Assembly (NCBI GenBank): GCA_902797995.1
Contig: CADBUX010000014.1
Span: forward strand, 1-32,305
DNA: 32,305 nt
Direction of reading: 5' to 3'
From: an uncultured Erysipelotrichaceae bacterium
GTDB taxonomy: Bacteria; Bacillota_I; Bacilli_A; RF39; UBA660
Shown here: positions 1 to 7,407 of the stretch, one piece after another
Layout: each line of letters starts with the position of its first letter
How positions within the stretch are numbered: position 1 is the stretch's first letter
Notes under the pieces: model-generated
What the model saw: only the letters and a program-made list of their open reading frames with translations
The model's database searches: none
Told to the model about the DNA's origin: nothing
Position numbers and translations under genes: made by a program

Positions 1-705
1 AATCATCTTAACATATTCAGATATACCGCCTTCATATAAAAATTCATCTTTCTTATCAACTTCACGCTCATCAATAAGAATAAGTTTTAAATCACGATTT
101 AAGAAAGCAAGTTCACGAACTCTTTGTTTTAAAGTATCATAATCAAAAACAGTAGTTTCCTCAAAAATCGTAGGATCTGGTTTAAATGTAACACTTGTAC
201 CTGTTCTTTCTATTGAACATTCTCCTATTTCTTTTAAATCATCAACTGGATGCCCACCATTTTCATATCTTTGAAAATATACTTTACCACTTTTATAAAC
301 AGTAACTTCAAGCCATGAAGATAAAGCGTTAACTACAGATGCCCCAACACCATGTAGACCCCCAGAAACTTTATATCCGCCACCACCAAACTTACCACCT
401 GCATGAAGAACTGTATAAACAGTTTCAACAGTAGATTTACCAGTTTTTGGGTGAATATCAACAGGAATACCACGACCATTATCCTTAACAGTAATAGTAT
501 TTTCTTTTCCTATAGTAATTTCAATAGTATCACAGTAACCTGCCAAAGCTTCATCAATTGCATTATCAACAATTTCCCATACTAAATGGTGAAGTCCCCT
601 ACTACCTGTAGTACCAATATACATACCAGGTCTTTTACGAACAGCTTCTAACCCTTCAAGTACCTGAATCGCAGAACTATCATATTTTACATCTTTTTCA
701 TTCAC
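1..705 (-). CDS. gyrB: DNA gyrase subunit B, N-terminal part (runs off window)
   Basis: The 235 codons present encode the N-terminal GHKL ATPase domain of the type II topoisomerase subunit that, with GyrA, adds negative supercoils. Visible signatures are the GHKL block [11 protein letters not shown] around residues 40-50, the DNGRGIP motif, the glycine-rich [10 protein letters not shown] loop and [16 protein letters not shown]. The start is a GTG (705-703) with AAGGAG just upstream; it overlaps the recF TAG by one base, so the two are translationally coupled. ATG triplets nearby are out of frame. GyrB is preferred over ParE because of the recF neighbour, the standard dnaA-dnaN-recF-gyrB order. 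The C-terminal TOPRIM part lies outside the window. Confidence 0.96.
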   Translation of the reverse strand, partial: MNEKDVKYDSSAIQVLEGLEAVRKRPGMYIGTTGSRGLHHLVWEIVDNAIDEALAGYCDTIEITIGKENTITVKDNGRGIPVDIHPKTGKSTVETVYTVLHAGGKFGGGGYKVSGGLHGVGASVVNALSSWLEVTVYKSGKVYFQRYENGGHPVDDLKEIGECSIERTGTSVTFKPDPTIFEETTVFDYDTLKQRVRELAFLNRDLKLILIDEREVDKKDEFLYEGGISEYVKMI

Positions 706-1799
706 TACTTATCACTCCTTTTTACAATTTGTCCTTCTTTTACAGTAAATACACTAGCACGTTCTATTATCCTGTCACTAATATTATTAATATCAGTAGT
801 AGTAATAATGAATTGTATATTACTCTTAATAAATCTAAGTAAGTTCTTACGTCTTTCTAAATCAATTTCACTAAAGATATCATCAAGTAAAACTATTGGA
901 TAATTACCCTTAACTTCTTTAAATAAATTAATTTCTGATAACTTAAAAGATAAGATAGCAATCCTTTGCATACCTTGAGATCCATAAAACTTAAGATCCT
1001 CATCTCCTAAATAAAAAGAAAAATCATCCTTATGTGGTCCAAAATTAGTAGCACCCTTCTCAATATCTGAAAAATAGTTTTCCCTATAAAAAGACATATA
1101 ACCTTCTTTACTATCAAAATTAATACTTTTTTTATAAACAACTCTAAGTCCAAAAATCTTCATAATTTTATAAAAAGTATTATCTAAATACTTATTAATA
1201 TCATTAAAATACTCTTCCCGATAATCATAAATAAGCATAGCTCTATCAATTAAATTTGAAGTAAGTATATCAAGATAATTATAATCAATATTAGAGTAAT
1301 GTTTTCTAATATATTCATTACGCATCTTTAAAATCTTATTATATTCATTTAAAATAACTAAATACTTATTATATAACTGACATAATTCAATATTAATAAA
1401 ATTTCTTCTAATTAAAGGAGATTTCTTAACAATATCAAGATCATCAGGAGTAAACATAATAACATTCATATTAGATACATAATCTGATATCCTTTTTACA
1501 TAAGTATTATTTAGTTTTACTTTTTTCTCATTATTTCCGTATAAAACTTCCATTTTTTTAAGAGAATTACCTATTTTTAAAGAACCTTTAATCTTGAAAA
1601 ATAAACTACCTCTTCTTATAAGTTCTTCATCAGAGAATCCTTTACTTGATTTAGAAAACGCTAAACTATAAATACTCTCTAAAATACTAGTCTTTCCTTG
1701 TGCATTCTTACCAATAAAGATATTAACATTTTTGTTAAAATCTATATTAATTTTTTCAATGTTTCTAAAATTAACAATTTCTATTTTTTTTAGATACAT
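705..1799 (-). CDS. recF: DNA replication/repair protein RecF
   Basis: SMC-like ABC ATPase that binds gapped DNA and helps RecO/RecR load RecA. The 364-residue product has the usual length. It begins with the canonical [15 protein letters not shown] strand, followed by Walker [10 protein letters not shown] (about residues 30-38), a signature-like region around [17 protein letters not shown], and Walker [13 protein letters not shown] near residue 310. It overlaps gyrB by one base (TAGTG). No good ribosome binding site stands at the normal distance: a GAGGG lies over 20 bases upstream of the ATG. The start is nonetheless set by the conserved N-terminus, and an in-frame stop lies just upstream. 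The yaaA (S4-domain) gene usually between dnaN and recF is absent here. Confidence 0.96.
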   Translation of the reverse strand: MYLKKIEIVNFRNIEKINIDFNKNVNIFIGKNAQGKTSILESIYSLAFSKSSKGFSDEELIRRGSLFFKIKGSLKIGNSLKKMEVLYGNNEKKVKLNNTYVKRISDYVSNMNVIMFTPDDLDIVKKSPLIRRNFINIELCQLYNKYLVILNEYNKILKMRNEYIRKHYSNIDYNYLDILTSNLIDRAMLIYDYREEYFNDINKYLDNTFYKIMKIFGLRVVYKKSINFDSKEGYMSFYRENYFSDIEKGATNFGPHKDDFSFYLGDEDLKFYGSQGMQRIAILSFKLSEINLFKEVKGNYPIVLLDDIFSEIDLERRKNLLRFIKSNIQFIITTTDINNISDRIIERASVFTVKEGQIVKRSDK

Positions 1800-1880
1800 A
1801 TTTAAATTTTATATTTAAATCCCTCAAATTCGCACCAACTCCCAGAACTAGTACTCCAGTACTTACTATTACATTATATC
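1800..1880 (-). promoter_or_regulatory. recF-gyrB promoter and 5' leader
   Basis: On the minus strand an extended -10 element TGaTATAAT occupies 1881-1873; the -35 is poor (T-rich). Transcription would start near 1866, giving a leader of about 65 nt before recF. Its 5' end holds AGTACTGGAGTACT, which can fold into a 5-bp hairpin, followed by an unusually G-rich stretch (CTGGGAGTTGGTGCG) for this genome. No start codon with a ribosome binding site is seen in the leader. Confidence 0.55.
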
Positions 1881-1893
1881 ACAAAAAAGGCAT

Positions 1894-1930
1894 AAAAAAA
1901 ACGATTTTTATACATTTAATCGTTTTTTTG
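1894..1930 (-). terminator. Intrinsic terminator after the 1935-2804 gene
   Basis: A stem of AAAAAAACGATT (1894 on) and AATCGTTTTTTT (ending 1929) with an 11-base loop lies 5 bases past the stop codon. T-runs flank it on both strands, so it may work in both directions. Confidence 0.75.
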
Positions 1931-1934
1931 GAAT

Positions 1935-2804
1935 TTATCTTGAAATACCATTTTTTTTATCATTATCAGCTCTTTTCAAATTATCTGTTTTATTAAATAT
2001 ACAACCAAATCTATCATCAGTATTAGCAGTAGATTTAAGAACAGATAATTCTAAATTGCCATTTTCATCATATAAATCGCTAATATAATTTTTTTCAAAT
2101 TTTCTGTCAGACATCATCCAATCATTACTAGCCATAGAATAACCTAAATCAGATAAATTCTTAATAAATTTAGAAAAATCAACATATCCTGAAATACGCC
2201 TATCTAAAAAAGCATTGACAGGTTCAGTAAAAAACATTGTATCAGATGAAGTAAGATTGGCTGAAACCTTAACAATAGAATCTTCTATCTTTTTTGATAT
2301 ATCATTATCAATATGTTTGCCATCTTTATCTACTACCCTAACAAAATTAAAATTAATAGCTAAATCAATATTACCTGGATAAAATTCACTCATTCCATCT
2401 CTTAATTGTGCTATTTTTGTAGCAATACCATGGGGAGTAATTTTATTATCTTCAGAAACTGATATACTATTTCTAGAAACCTCATCTAAAATATTATTAA
2501 TATTACTTTCTTTAGGAAGCTCCTCTTCATTTGTAATTATAAACAAGTCATCAGTAGACTTAATTTCACTTTGCTTTTTCATTTCTTCTTTAAAAAACTC
2601 GGAACTTTTGATTTCACATTTTTCATCAAAATAATCTCTAAAGAAATTACCATACTCTTTATTAATTTCTTTAACTTGTTTCATATATTTAGATGCATCA
2701 TCTTGATTAATTATCTGTTTAATTACCAATCCATCTGAAACATTAATCCCAACAAAATGAATTAATCCTTCATTATCTAAATTAATTATATACTTTGATT
2801 TCAT
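1935..2804 (-). CDS. Unknown protein in the dnaN-recF interval
   Basis: I do not recognise this 289-residue protein. It has no signal peptide or membrane segment and looks cytoplasmic, with mixed strand and helix. Residues 1-35 (MKSKYIINLDNEGLIHFVG...) look strand-rich; residues 60-105 are acidic and probably flexible; residues 120-250 look like a folded domain, with PHGIATKIAQLRDGM and IDLAINFNFVRVVD. The start ATG is well placed behind GTAGGAGGT. It has its own promoter and terminator, so it is a single-gene unit, co-directional with the replication fork. It occupies the place where yaaA is normally found but has no S4-like sequence. Its function cannot be inferred. Confidence 0.8.
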   Translation of the reverse strand: MKSKYIINLDNEGLIHFVGINVSDGLVIKQIINQDDASKYMKQVKEINKEYGNFFRDYFDEKCEIKSSEFFKEEMKKQSEIKSTDDLFIITNEEELPKESNINNILDEVSRNSISVSEDNKITPHGIATKIAQLRDGMSEFYPGNIDLAINFNFVRVVDKDGKHIDNDISKKIEDSIVKVSANLTSSDTMFFTEPVNAFLDRRISGYVDFSKFIKNLSDLGYSMASNDWMMSDRKFEKNYISDLYDENGNLELSVLKSTANTDDRFGCIFNKTDNLKRADNDKKNGISR

Positions 2805-2866
2805 AAAATATACCTCCTACATAACCAACCTCAGAATATATACATTCAATTAACTATACTAACAAC

Positions 2867-2895
2867 ATTATAAATATTTTTTCTGTATTTGTCTA
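2867..2895 (-). promoter_or_regulatory. Promoter of the 1935-2804 gene
   Basis: Minus strand -35 TAGACA (2895-2890), 17-base spacer, -10 TATAAT (2872-2867). It faces the plus-strand promoter whose -10 is at 2917-2922; the two start regions are about 45 bases apart and their -35 regions touch. Confidence 0.65.
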
Positions 2896-2922
2896 TAGTA
2901 ATAATTCATTTTATGGTATAAT
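2894..2922 (+). promoter_or_regulatory. Divergent promoter of the 2984-3751 gene
   Basis: Extended -10 TGgTATAAT (TATAAT at 2917-2922). The hexamer 17 bases upstream (TATAGT, 2894-2899) is a weak -35. The leader to the ATG at 2984 is about 55 nt. Confidence 0.5.
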
Positions 2923-2983
2923 CATATTACACAATAGTATAACAAACTAAACTAAAAATTATATAACCAAGGAGTTGAAAAAG

Positions 2984-3751
2984 ATGGATAATAACTATTA
3001 TATAAACAAGTTTAAAATGAAAATTAATAAAATGAGTTATGAATTTAACAGATTATATCAAAAATTACAAATTATAAGCTCAGAACAAATATATATTAGT
3101 AATATTTTTGAAACGTACAGAAATAAAGTATTTGAAATAGAAAATATGTTATTAAAACAATCTATAAACTTATGGGATGATGATTTTATACTAAGAGACG
3201 CAATAATGGTTACAATGGACTTAAAAACAGAAGAAGCAAAAAACATTCTATCAGATGCTGCTGATAGACTATCAAAAATGCCCACAATAGCCATTGCCGA
3301 TAGAAATTTAAATAAATTACCCATGATGGTAATAAAACCAAAAATAAACAAATTTAACAAAATTAATGAATCAATTAGTAATTACAATATAATGAATAAT
3401 TTGAAAGAGACACTATTAACTTATTACAACGACATTCCTATTGAAATATATAGACCTGGTGATTTTAACAAATCTTACATAAAAATGAAAAAATGTATTG
3501 AACAAATAGGATTAGACATCTCTTTAAAAGAACAAGAACAAGATATATTGAACTTAATATCAAACAAAGAAAAACAATGCTTAGAATATCATAATAATAA
3601 TAATAATAAACAAGATGCCCCTACCACAATAGACTTTTTAGAAATCAAAGATAATATACAAGACACAAAATTAACATTAGAATCAATAAAAAAATACAAT
3701 AATTATAACGAAATATCAGAAAATGTAGAAAATTCACATAAATCAAGATAA
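2984..3751 (+). CDS. Unknown helical protein A, paralogue of the 10849-11562 product
   Basis: I chose the ATG at 2984, 9 bases after GGAG, over an upstream in-frame TTG at 2975 that lies too close to that site; this gives 255 residues. No known family is recognised. It is predicted mostly helical, without signal or membrane segments. It is clearly homologous to the 237-residue protein at 10849-11562. Shared in order are ETYR (43-46), LWDDDF (63-68; FWSDEF in the other), a TYYNDIPI block (146-153; WYYSNIP), SYIK (164-167) and CLEY (199-202). After CLEY comes H-N5-K, encoded by an AAT triplet repeat, then a divergent polar tail. It is transcribed from right to left-arm fork direction reversed, i.e. 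head-on to the fork leaving oriC, unlike its neighbours. Confidence 0.8.
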   Translation: MDNNYYINKFKMKINKMSYEFNRLYQKLQIISSEQIYISNIFETYRNKVFEIENMLLKQSINLWDDDFILRDAIMVTMDLKTEEAKNILSDAADRLSKMPTIAIADRNLNKLPMMVIKPKINKFNKINESISNYNIMNNLKETLLTYYNDIPIEIYRPGDFNKSYIKMKKCIEQIGLDISLKEQEQDILNLISNKEKQCLEYHNNNNNKQDAPTTIDFLEIKDNIQDTKLTLESIKKYNNYNEISENVENSHKSR

Positions 3752-3765
3752 AATATTCAAATAAA

Positions 3766-3809
3766 GAAAAAGACACTTCTATTCAAGAGCTAATAGATGA
3801 GTCTTTTTT
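3766..3809 (+). terminator. Terminator after protein A gene
   Basis: AAAAAGAC...GTCTTTTTT outer stem with an inner TCTATT/AATAGA stem and a small internal mismatch, ending in a T-run. The same structure has A/T runs on both sides and could also stop transcription coming from comK on the other strand. Confidence 0.65.
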
Positions 3810-3830
3810 ATTAATATTACTTTTATCATT

Positions 3831-4286
3831 TTAATCGTTTTTTTTACCATTTTTTCTATTACTAGAAATAGCATCTAACATATTACATCTAAATATTTGG
3901 TTTTTAACAGAAAAATATGGACAATCAATAATAACAGAGTCACCATTATTAAAAATAACCTTACTTTTCCTATTATGTTTCTCAATATTTTTAATGTTTT
4001 TATAAGAAATCCATCCAACATTATCAGATGCTAAAGCTTCTGTAGGAAAAAATATAAGTTTCTGAGTTTCTTCCACAATAACAGGAATCTTATAAACACT
4101 ACCTAAAATGTTCTTAGAACCAATGATTCTTCCATCAAAACTACTTCCAAAATAATTACAACTATGTTCCATTACTTCATAAGGTGTATCGTTAATAATG
4201 TATTCATCATTCTTTTCAATTACTCTAGATTTATTCTTATCAAATGGAAGAATAGCAAGTGTTTCCTCATTTATTTCATATTTCAA
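3831..4286 (-). CDS. comK: ComK-family competence transcription factor
   Basis: ComK is the master activator of DNA-uptake competence genes in Bacillus; it binds AT-rich K-boxes. This 151-residue product carries the family pattern throughout: KYEINEETLAILPF (2-15), HSCNYFGSSFDGR (41-53), IPVIVEETQKLIFFPT (67-82), GWIS (91-94), KVIFNNGDS (109-117) and NQIFRCNML near 129-137. I place the start at a TTG (4286) behind GGGGGGTGA; a GTG 12 bases further upstream lies inside that site, and a longer frame upstream is unlikely because it runs through the promoter. It is shorter than Bacillus ComK (about 190), lacking much of the C-terminal tail. Regulatory context: own promoter with a palindrome at the start site. 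Whether it drives competence depends on com genes elsewhere. Confidence 0.85.
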   Translation of the reverse strand: MKYEINEETLAILPFDKNKSRVIEKNDEYIINDTPYEVMEHSCNYFGSSFDGRIIGSKNILGSVYKIPVIVEETQKLIFFPTEALASDNVGWISYKNIKNIEKHNRKSKVIFNNGDSVIIDCPYFSVKNQIFRCNMLDAISSNRKNGKKND

Positions 4287-4336
4287 AAAAATCACCCCCC
4301 AAAAAAACAAATTTTGCAATTGCAAGAACCTTATAC
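4287..4336 (-). promoter_or_regulatory. comK promoter and possible operator
   Basis: Minus strand extended -10 TGgTATAAG (TATAAG at 4335-4330); the -35 is weak. The perfect 12-base palindrome TTGCAATTGCAA (4314-4325) covers the expected start site and looks like an operator for a dimeric protein. Just downstream, AAAATTTGTTTTT fits the loose ComK box pattern AAAA-N5-TTTT, which could mean autoregulation, but such matches are common at this AT content. The stretch 4337-4389 between this and the dnaN terminator shows nothing else I can name. Confidence 0.45.
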
Positions 4337-4389
4337 CACAAAATAATGTCGAAAAAGATAGAAATTTGTAGAAAAAGTTAAAAAATTGC

Positions 4390-4426
4390 AAAAAAAAAGC
4401 AATATTAACAGTAAAATGTTAATATT
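4390..4426 (-). terminator. Terminator after dnaN
   Basis: Perfect 9-bp stem AATATTAAC/GTTAATATT (4401-4409 with 4418-4426), 8-base loop, followed on the minus strand by GC and a run of nine T. It separates dnaN from comK. Confidence 0.8.
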
Positions 4427-4436
4427 ACTAGTTTTA

Positions 4437-5552
4437 CTAATAAGTTCTAATAGGTAAAATTAATGAAACAAGATCATCGCTATCATCATTTTTTAACAAA
4501 ATAGGTTTAATTTCTCCAACAAATGTAATTATTACATCCTTTGTCTTAATAGTTCTAAGTGCATCCATCATATATTTAGCACTAAAACTTATTTTAATTG
4601 AATCAGAACAATCAACATTCATCTTTTCCTCAACTTTACCTATTTCAAGTGACATAGAAGTAATCTTCATTAGTTTATCTTTGATTTCAAGTGTAACAAT
4701 ATTATTATCATTATCATCATTTAATATACTAGCACGATCAACCATACTATAAAAATCATTACAATTTAGTTTTAATTCAAATAATGATTCACTAGGTATT
4801 AGATTTTTAGTATTTGGATAGGTACCATTAATTAGTCTAGACTGAAAAATAATGTTGTTGAATTTAAATATAATCTTATTTGAAAATAAATGAAGTTCTA
4901 TTTCATCTTCTAAAGATGATAATAATTTCATAAGTTCACTTAAATTCTTACTAGGAATAATTATATCTATATCATTAGAAACACTAGTTGATAATTTGAA
5001 TTTACGAAGGGCAAGCCTATAAGAGTCAGTTGCACTACATTCTAAACTATCACCATTTATTTTTATATTAACACCAGTAAGTACTATTCTAGCTTCATCT
5101 AAAGAACATGCATAATTAGTTTGACTAATCATAGTTTTAAAATCAGATATTTTCATATTAACAAAATCTGTTGATAAGTCTAAATTAATATCAGGATATT
5201 CCCTTGCTTCAATACCATTAAGATTAAATTCACTATTTTCAGTAAATATCATAATTTTATGATCATCAATAATCTCAATATTAATAAATTCAGAATCAAG
5301 CTTTCTAATTATATCTAATATATATTTACCCTTAATAACAATACTACCAGTATCTTCAATAAGTAAATCTTCTCCTGAATTAATAGAAGTTTGAATTGTA
5401 ATATCATTATCAGAAGCAGTAATAACTAACCTATCCTTAAATAAATCAAATTTTATTCCTGAAAGTATTGGTATTATATTTTTAGTAGATATTGCTTTTG
5501 AAGCATTATTAAGAGCTTCTAATAAAACAGTTCTTTTAATTTTTAATTTCAT
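4437..5552 (-). CDS. dnaN: DNA polymerase III beta subunit (sliding clamp)
   Basis: Ring-shaped processivity clamp that tethers polymerase III and recruits many DNA-repair partners. The 371-residue product matches the family length and its three-domain repeat: residues 1-125 start MKLKIKRTVLLEALNNASKAIS and hold the clamp-typical SGIKFDL; residues 130-250 hold SLDEARIVLTGV and DSYRLALRKF; the C-terminus ends in VSLILPIRTY, the normal clamp ending (LPMR). It lies downstream of dnaA as in nearly all bacteria, 143 bases apart, with AAGGAAA before the ATG. The gap carries its own promoter-like sequence and DnaA-box-like repeats, so expression may respond to DnaA. A strong terminator follows, so dnaN is not co-transcribed with recF. 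Confidence 0.97.
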   Translation of the reverse strand: MKLKIKRTVLLEALNNASKAISTKNIIPILSGIKFDLFKDRLVITASDNDITIQTSINSGEDLLIEDTGSIVIKGKYILDIIRKLDSEFINIEIIDDHKIMIFTENSEFNLNGIEAREYPDINLDLSTDFVNMKISDFKTMISQTNYACSLDEARIVLTGVNIKINGDSLECSATDSYRLALRKFKLSTSVSNDIDIIIPSKNLSELMKLLSSLEDEIELHLFSNKIIFKFNNIIFQSRLINGTYPNTKNLIPSESLFELKLNCNDFYSMVDRASILNDDNDNNIVTLEIKDKLMKITSMSLEIGKVEEKMNVDCSDSIKISFSAKYMMDALRTIKTKDVIITFVGEIKPILLKNDDSDDLVSLILPIRTY

Positions 5553-5695
5553 ATTATTTCCTTCTTTCTTTTTTTTATTATTTATATAGTATTTATATTA
5601 TTACTGTTAATATTGTTAATAACTCTTAATAGCTAGTAATATCAACAGATTAATCAAAATTTAATTGTTAACTTATATTAACAAGTTTAACAAAT
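5553..5695. promoter_or_regulatory. dnaA-dnaN intergenic region: second DnaA-box cluster and dnaN promoter
   Basis: This 143-base AT-rich gap has a perfect TGTTAATAA (5614-5622, TTATTAACA on the minus strand), an adjacent TGTTAATAT (5605-5613) and ATATTAACA (5675-5683). A candidate dnaN promoter on the minus strand is -35 TTAACA (5610-5605) and -10 TATAAA (5586-5581) with 18 bases between; its -35 lies inside one of the repeats. Together with the main cluster at 7172-7336 this gives the bipartite layout, with dnaA between two box clusters, known from Bacillus. The promoter is a weak call. Confidence 0.5.
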
Positions 5696-7087
5696 CTATG
5701 TTAATTGCTTTTCAATATTGTGAATTGCATCGCTAAGATCTTTATTTATTTTCATTTCACGTTCAATTTTATTACATGCATGTATTACCGTAGCATGATT
5801 TTTTCCAGAAAATTCTATTCCAATGCGTTCAAATGACTCATCAGTTAGTTTCCTACATAAATACATAGCAACTTGTCTAGGAATAGCAAGATTCGGTGTC
5901 CTTTTTTTAGATTTCATATCCTCAAAAGATATCTTATAGAAATTAGCTACACTCTTTTGTATTCTACGGATATTATTTTGATCTGTAACAGCGTCTTTCT
6001 TAGTAAAATCTTTTAAAGCTTCCATTGCAAATTCTAAAGTAATATCAGTTACGCACATAATTGCAGAATATGCAACAAGTCTTGTAATAGACCCTTCCAG
6101 TTGTCTAACATCATTACCTATATTGGAAGCAATAAAGGATATAACCTCATCATTAATAGTGATTGCTTCCCTTTTTAACTTTTTCTTAATAATGGCAACC
6201 TTTAAATCATAATCAGGAGGACTAATATCAACTTGAAGCCCCCAAGCAAATCTAGTTCTAAGACGATCCTCAAGTACTTTTAAGTCTTCAGGAGATCTAT
6301 CAGATGATACTATTATTTGCTTACTATCGTTATATAAATTGTTAAAAGTGTGGAAAAATTCCTGTTGAGTTTTCTCTGCCCCTCCAAGAAACTGAATATC
6401 ATCAATTAACAAAACATCAACATTACGATATTTATTCTTAAAGAATTCTACATAATCTAAATTATTAGTATTGTTATTTTTACGAGCAAGTCCTGTAAAA
6501 TCATTCATAAAATCATCACTAGTAACATATAAAACCCTTTTTTCAAACTTGTTTTCAATATAATTACCAATTGCGTGCATCAAATGTGTTTTACCAAGAC
6601 CGCTATTACCATATATAAATAAAGGATTATATAAAGTACCAGGATTTTCCGCAACTGCAAGTGCAGCAGCTTGTGCAAATTTATTTGATTCCCCTACTAC
6701 AAAACTTTCAAAAGTATAGTTTTTATTCAAGTTAGAAGAATGATTTTTAATATAATTAACATTAGAGTTTTCTTTAATAGAACTAGAATCACTAATCTTT
6801 TCAATTTTTTCTTTATCTTTTTCTAAAATATCCGCTACATTATCTTTTAGAATATACATTATGTTATCAACAGGAGTTGTTAATAAGTTATTAAAACTAT
6901 TTAAAATAATATCTCTATAATTTCTATCAATATGACTTTTATACCACATAATTGGAATAACAAGTCTAACATTACTACCATCAATACCAATAAAATCAAT
7001 ATTTTTAAACCACGTTTCATAAGATAAAGGGTCGACAATATTACTGATATTATCTAAGACTTTTGACCATAATAATTTATCATCCAT
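5696..7087 (-). CDS. dnaA: Chromosomal replication initiator DnaA
   Basis: AAA+ initiator that binds oriC and melts it. The 463-residue product shows all four domains: I (1-80, LSYETWF), a variable Asn/Lys/Ser-rich domain II (about 85-125), III (126-345) with Walker A GNSGLGKTH (160-168), Walker B LLIDDIQFL (226-234) and the arginine-rich DRLRTRFAWG (274-283), and IV (about 365-463). Domain IV keeps PRQVAMYLCRKLT (403-415), but the DNA-reading motif normally GGRDHTTV is SGKNHATV (427-434); I checked this codon by codon. At the equivalent positions in E. coli DnaA, Asp and Thr contact DnaA-box bases. The start ATG follows a GGGGAGATGG ribosome binding site. It is divergent from rpmH across oriC. 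Confidence 0.97.
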   Translation of the reverse strand: MDDKLLWSKVLDNISNIVDPLSYETWFKNIDFIGIDGSNVRLVIPIMWYKSHIDRNYRDIILNSFNNLLTTPVDNIMYILKDNVADILEKDKEKIEKISDSSSIKENSNVNYIKNHSSNLNKNYTFESFVVGESNKFAQAAALAVAENPGTLYNPLFIYGNSGLGKTHLMHAIGNYIENKFEKRVLYVTSDDFMNDFTGLARKNNNTNNLDYVEFFKNKYRNVDVLLIDDIQFLGGAEKTQQEFFHTFNNLYNDSKQIIVSSDRSPEDLKVLEDRLRTRFAWGLQVDISPPDYDLKVAIIKKKLKREAITINDEVISFIASNIGNDVRQLEGSITRLVAYSAIMCVTDITLEFAMEALKDFTKKDAVTDQNNIRRIQKSVANFYKISFEDMKSKKRTPNLAIPRQVAMYLCRKLTDESFERIGIEFSGKNHATVIHACNKIEREMKINKDLSDAIHNIEKQLT

Positions 7088-7171
7088 AACACCATCTCCC
7101 CACTAAAAATAAAGTATTTACAACCTAATTTCATTCTAATACAATTTAAAAAAACCTACAAGACTAAATAG

Positions 7172-7204
7172 AAATTAACAGACTTATTAACAGACTTATT
7201 AACA
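7172..7204 (+). repeat. Three 12-base-period DnaA-box-like iterons
   Basis: AAATTAACA (7172), TTATTAACA (7184) and TTATTAACA (7196) follow each other on the same strand, separated by the identical trinucleotide GAC, so the period is exactly 12 bases. Two copies are identical over GACTTATTAACA. This head-to-tail array is the most regular part of oriC. Confidence 0.7.
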
Positions 7205-7225
7205 AGTCTTTTCCTTTAATTACAT

Positions 7226-7254
7226 ACTATAAAATAGTTTTTAACAAATTTCAA
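7226..7254 (-). promoter_or_regulatory. dnaA promoter candidate
   Basis: Minus strand -35 TTGAAA (7254-7249), spacer of 17, -10 TATAGT (7231-7226). The spacer contains a DnaA-box-like element (7238-7246) and the three iterons lie just downstream of the start, an arrangement that would allow DnaA autorepression. The leader would be about 135 nt. Confidence 0.55.
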
Positions 7255-7347
7255 GTAAAAAGTTAATAACAGTATTAACAATTTAACAACACATGTTAAA
7301 ACAAAAAATGTTAATTAACGTTAAAACGGTTAATAAGTAAAAAATCA

Positions 7348-7377
7348 TTGACAACTCCCCTATTTTTCATATACAAT
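7348..7377 (+). promoter_or_regulatory. rpmH operon promoter
   Basis: Consensus -35 TTGACA (7348-7353), 18-base spacer, -10 TACAAT (7372-7377), about 30 bases before the rpmH start. It is the only perfect TTGACA among the promoters noted here, as expected for a ribosomal protein gene. Confidence 0.7.
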
Positions 7378-7407
7378 AAAACCGATTAAGTTTGGAGGTG
7401 CATGAAC

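Larger units (their letters stand above)
7088..7401. other. Replication origin region (oriC) between dnaA and rpmH
   Basis: A 314-base non-coding, extremely AT-rich gap between divergent dnaA and rpmH, the classic Bacilli oriC position. It contains many 9-mers related to TTATTAACA: 7172-7180, 7184-7192, 7196-7204 (three in tandem), TTTTTAACA 7238-7246, reverse AGTTAATAA 7261-7269, GTATTAACA 7272-7280, AATTTAACA 7280-7288, and reverse TGTTAAAAC 7294-7302, TGTTAATTA 7309-7317 and GGTTAATAA 7328-7336. I see no standard TTATCCACA on either strand here. The dnaA and rpmH promoters flank the repeats. The unwinding element cannot be placed with confidence. Confidence 0.8.

Noticed and set aside
403-585. 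Plus-strand Asn/Ser-rich reading frame
   Set aside because: It is the shadow of gyrB, which is conserved on the other strand; no ribosome binding site.
3591-3609. AAT triplet repeat in the protein A gene as a phase-variation tract
   Set aside because: The unit is three bases, so length changes would add or remove Asn but not shift the frame; it is more likely low-complexity sequence.
4164-4391. Plus-strand short frame over comK, and N-terminal extension of comK to 4391
   Set aside because: The plus-strand frame is antisense to conserved comK codons. The extension is Phe-rich, crosses the promoter and has no ComK similarity.
6349-6360. TTTTCCACA (minus strand), one mismatch from the classical DnaA box
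   Set aside because: It lies in the conserved EFFHTFNN coding region of dnaA; its codons explain it, and a single match is not informative.
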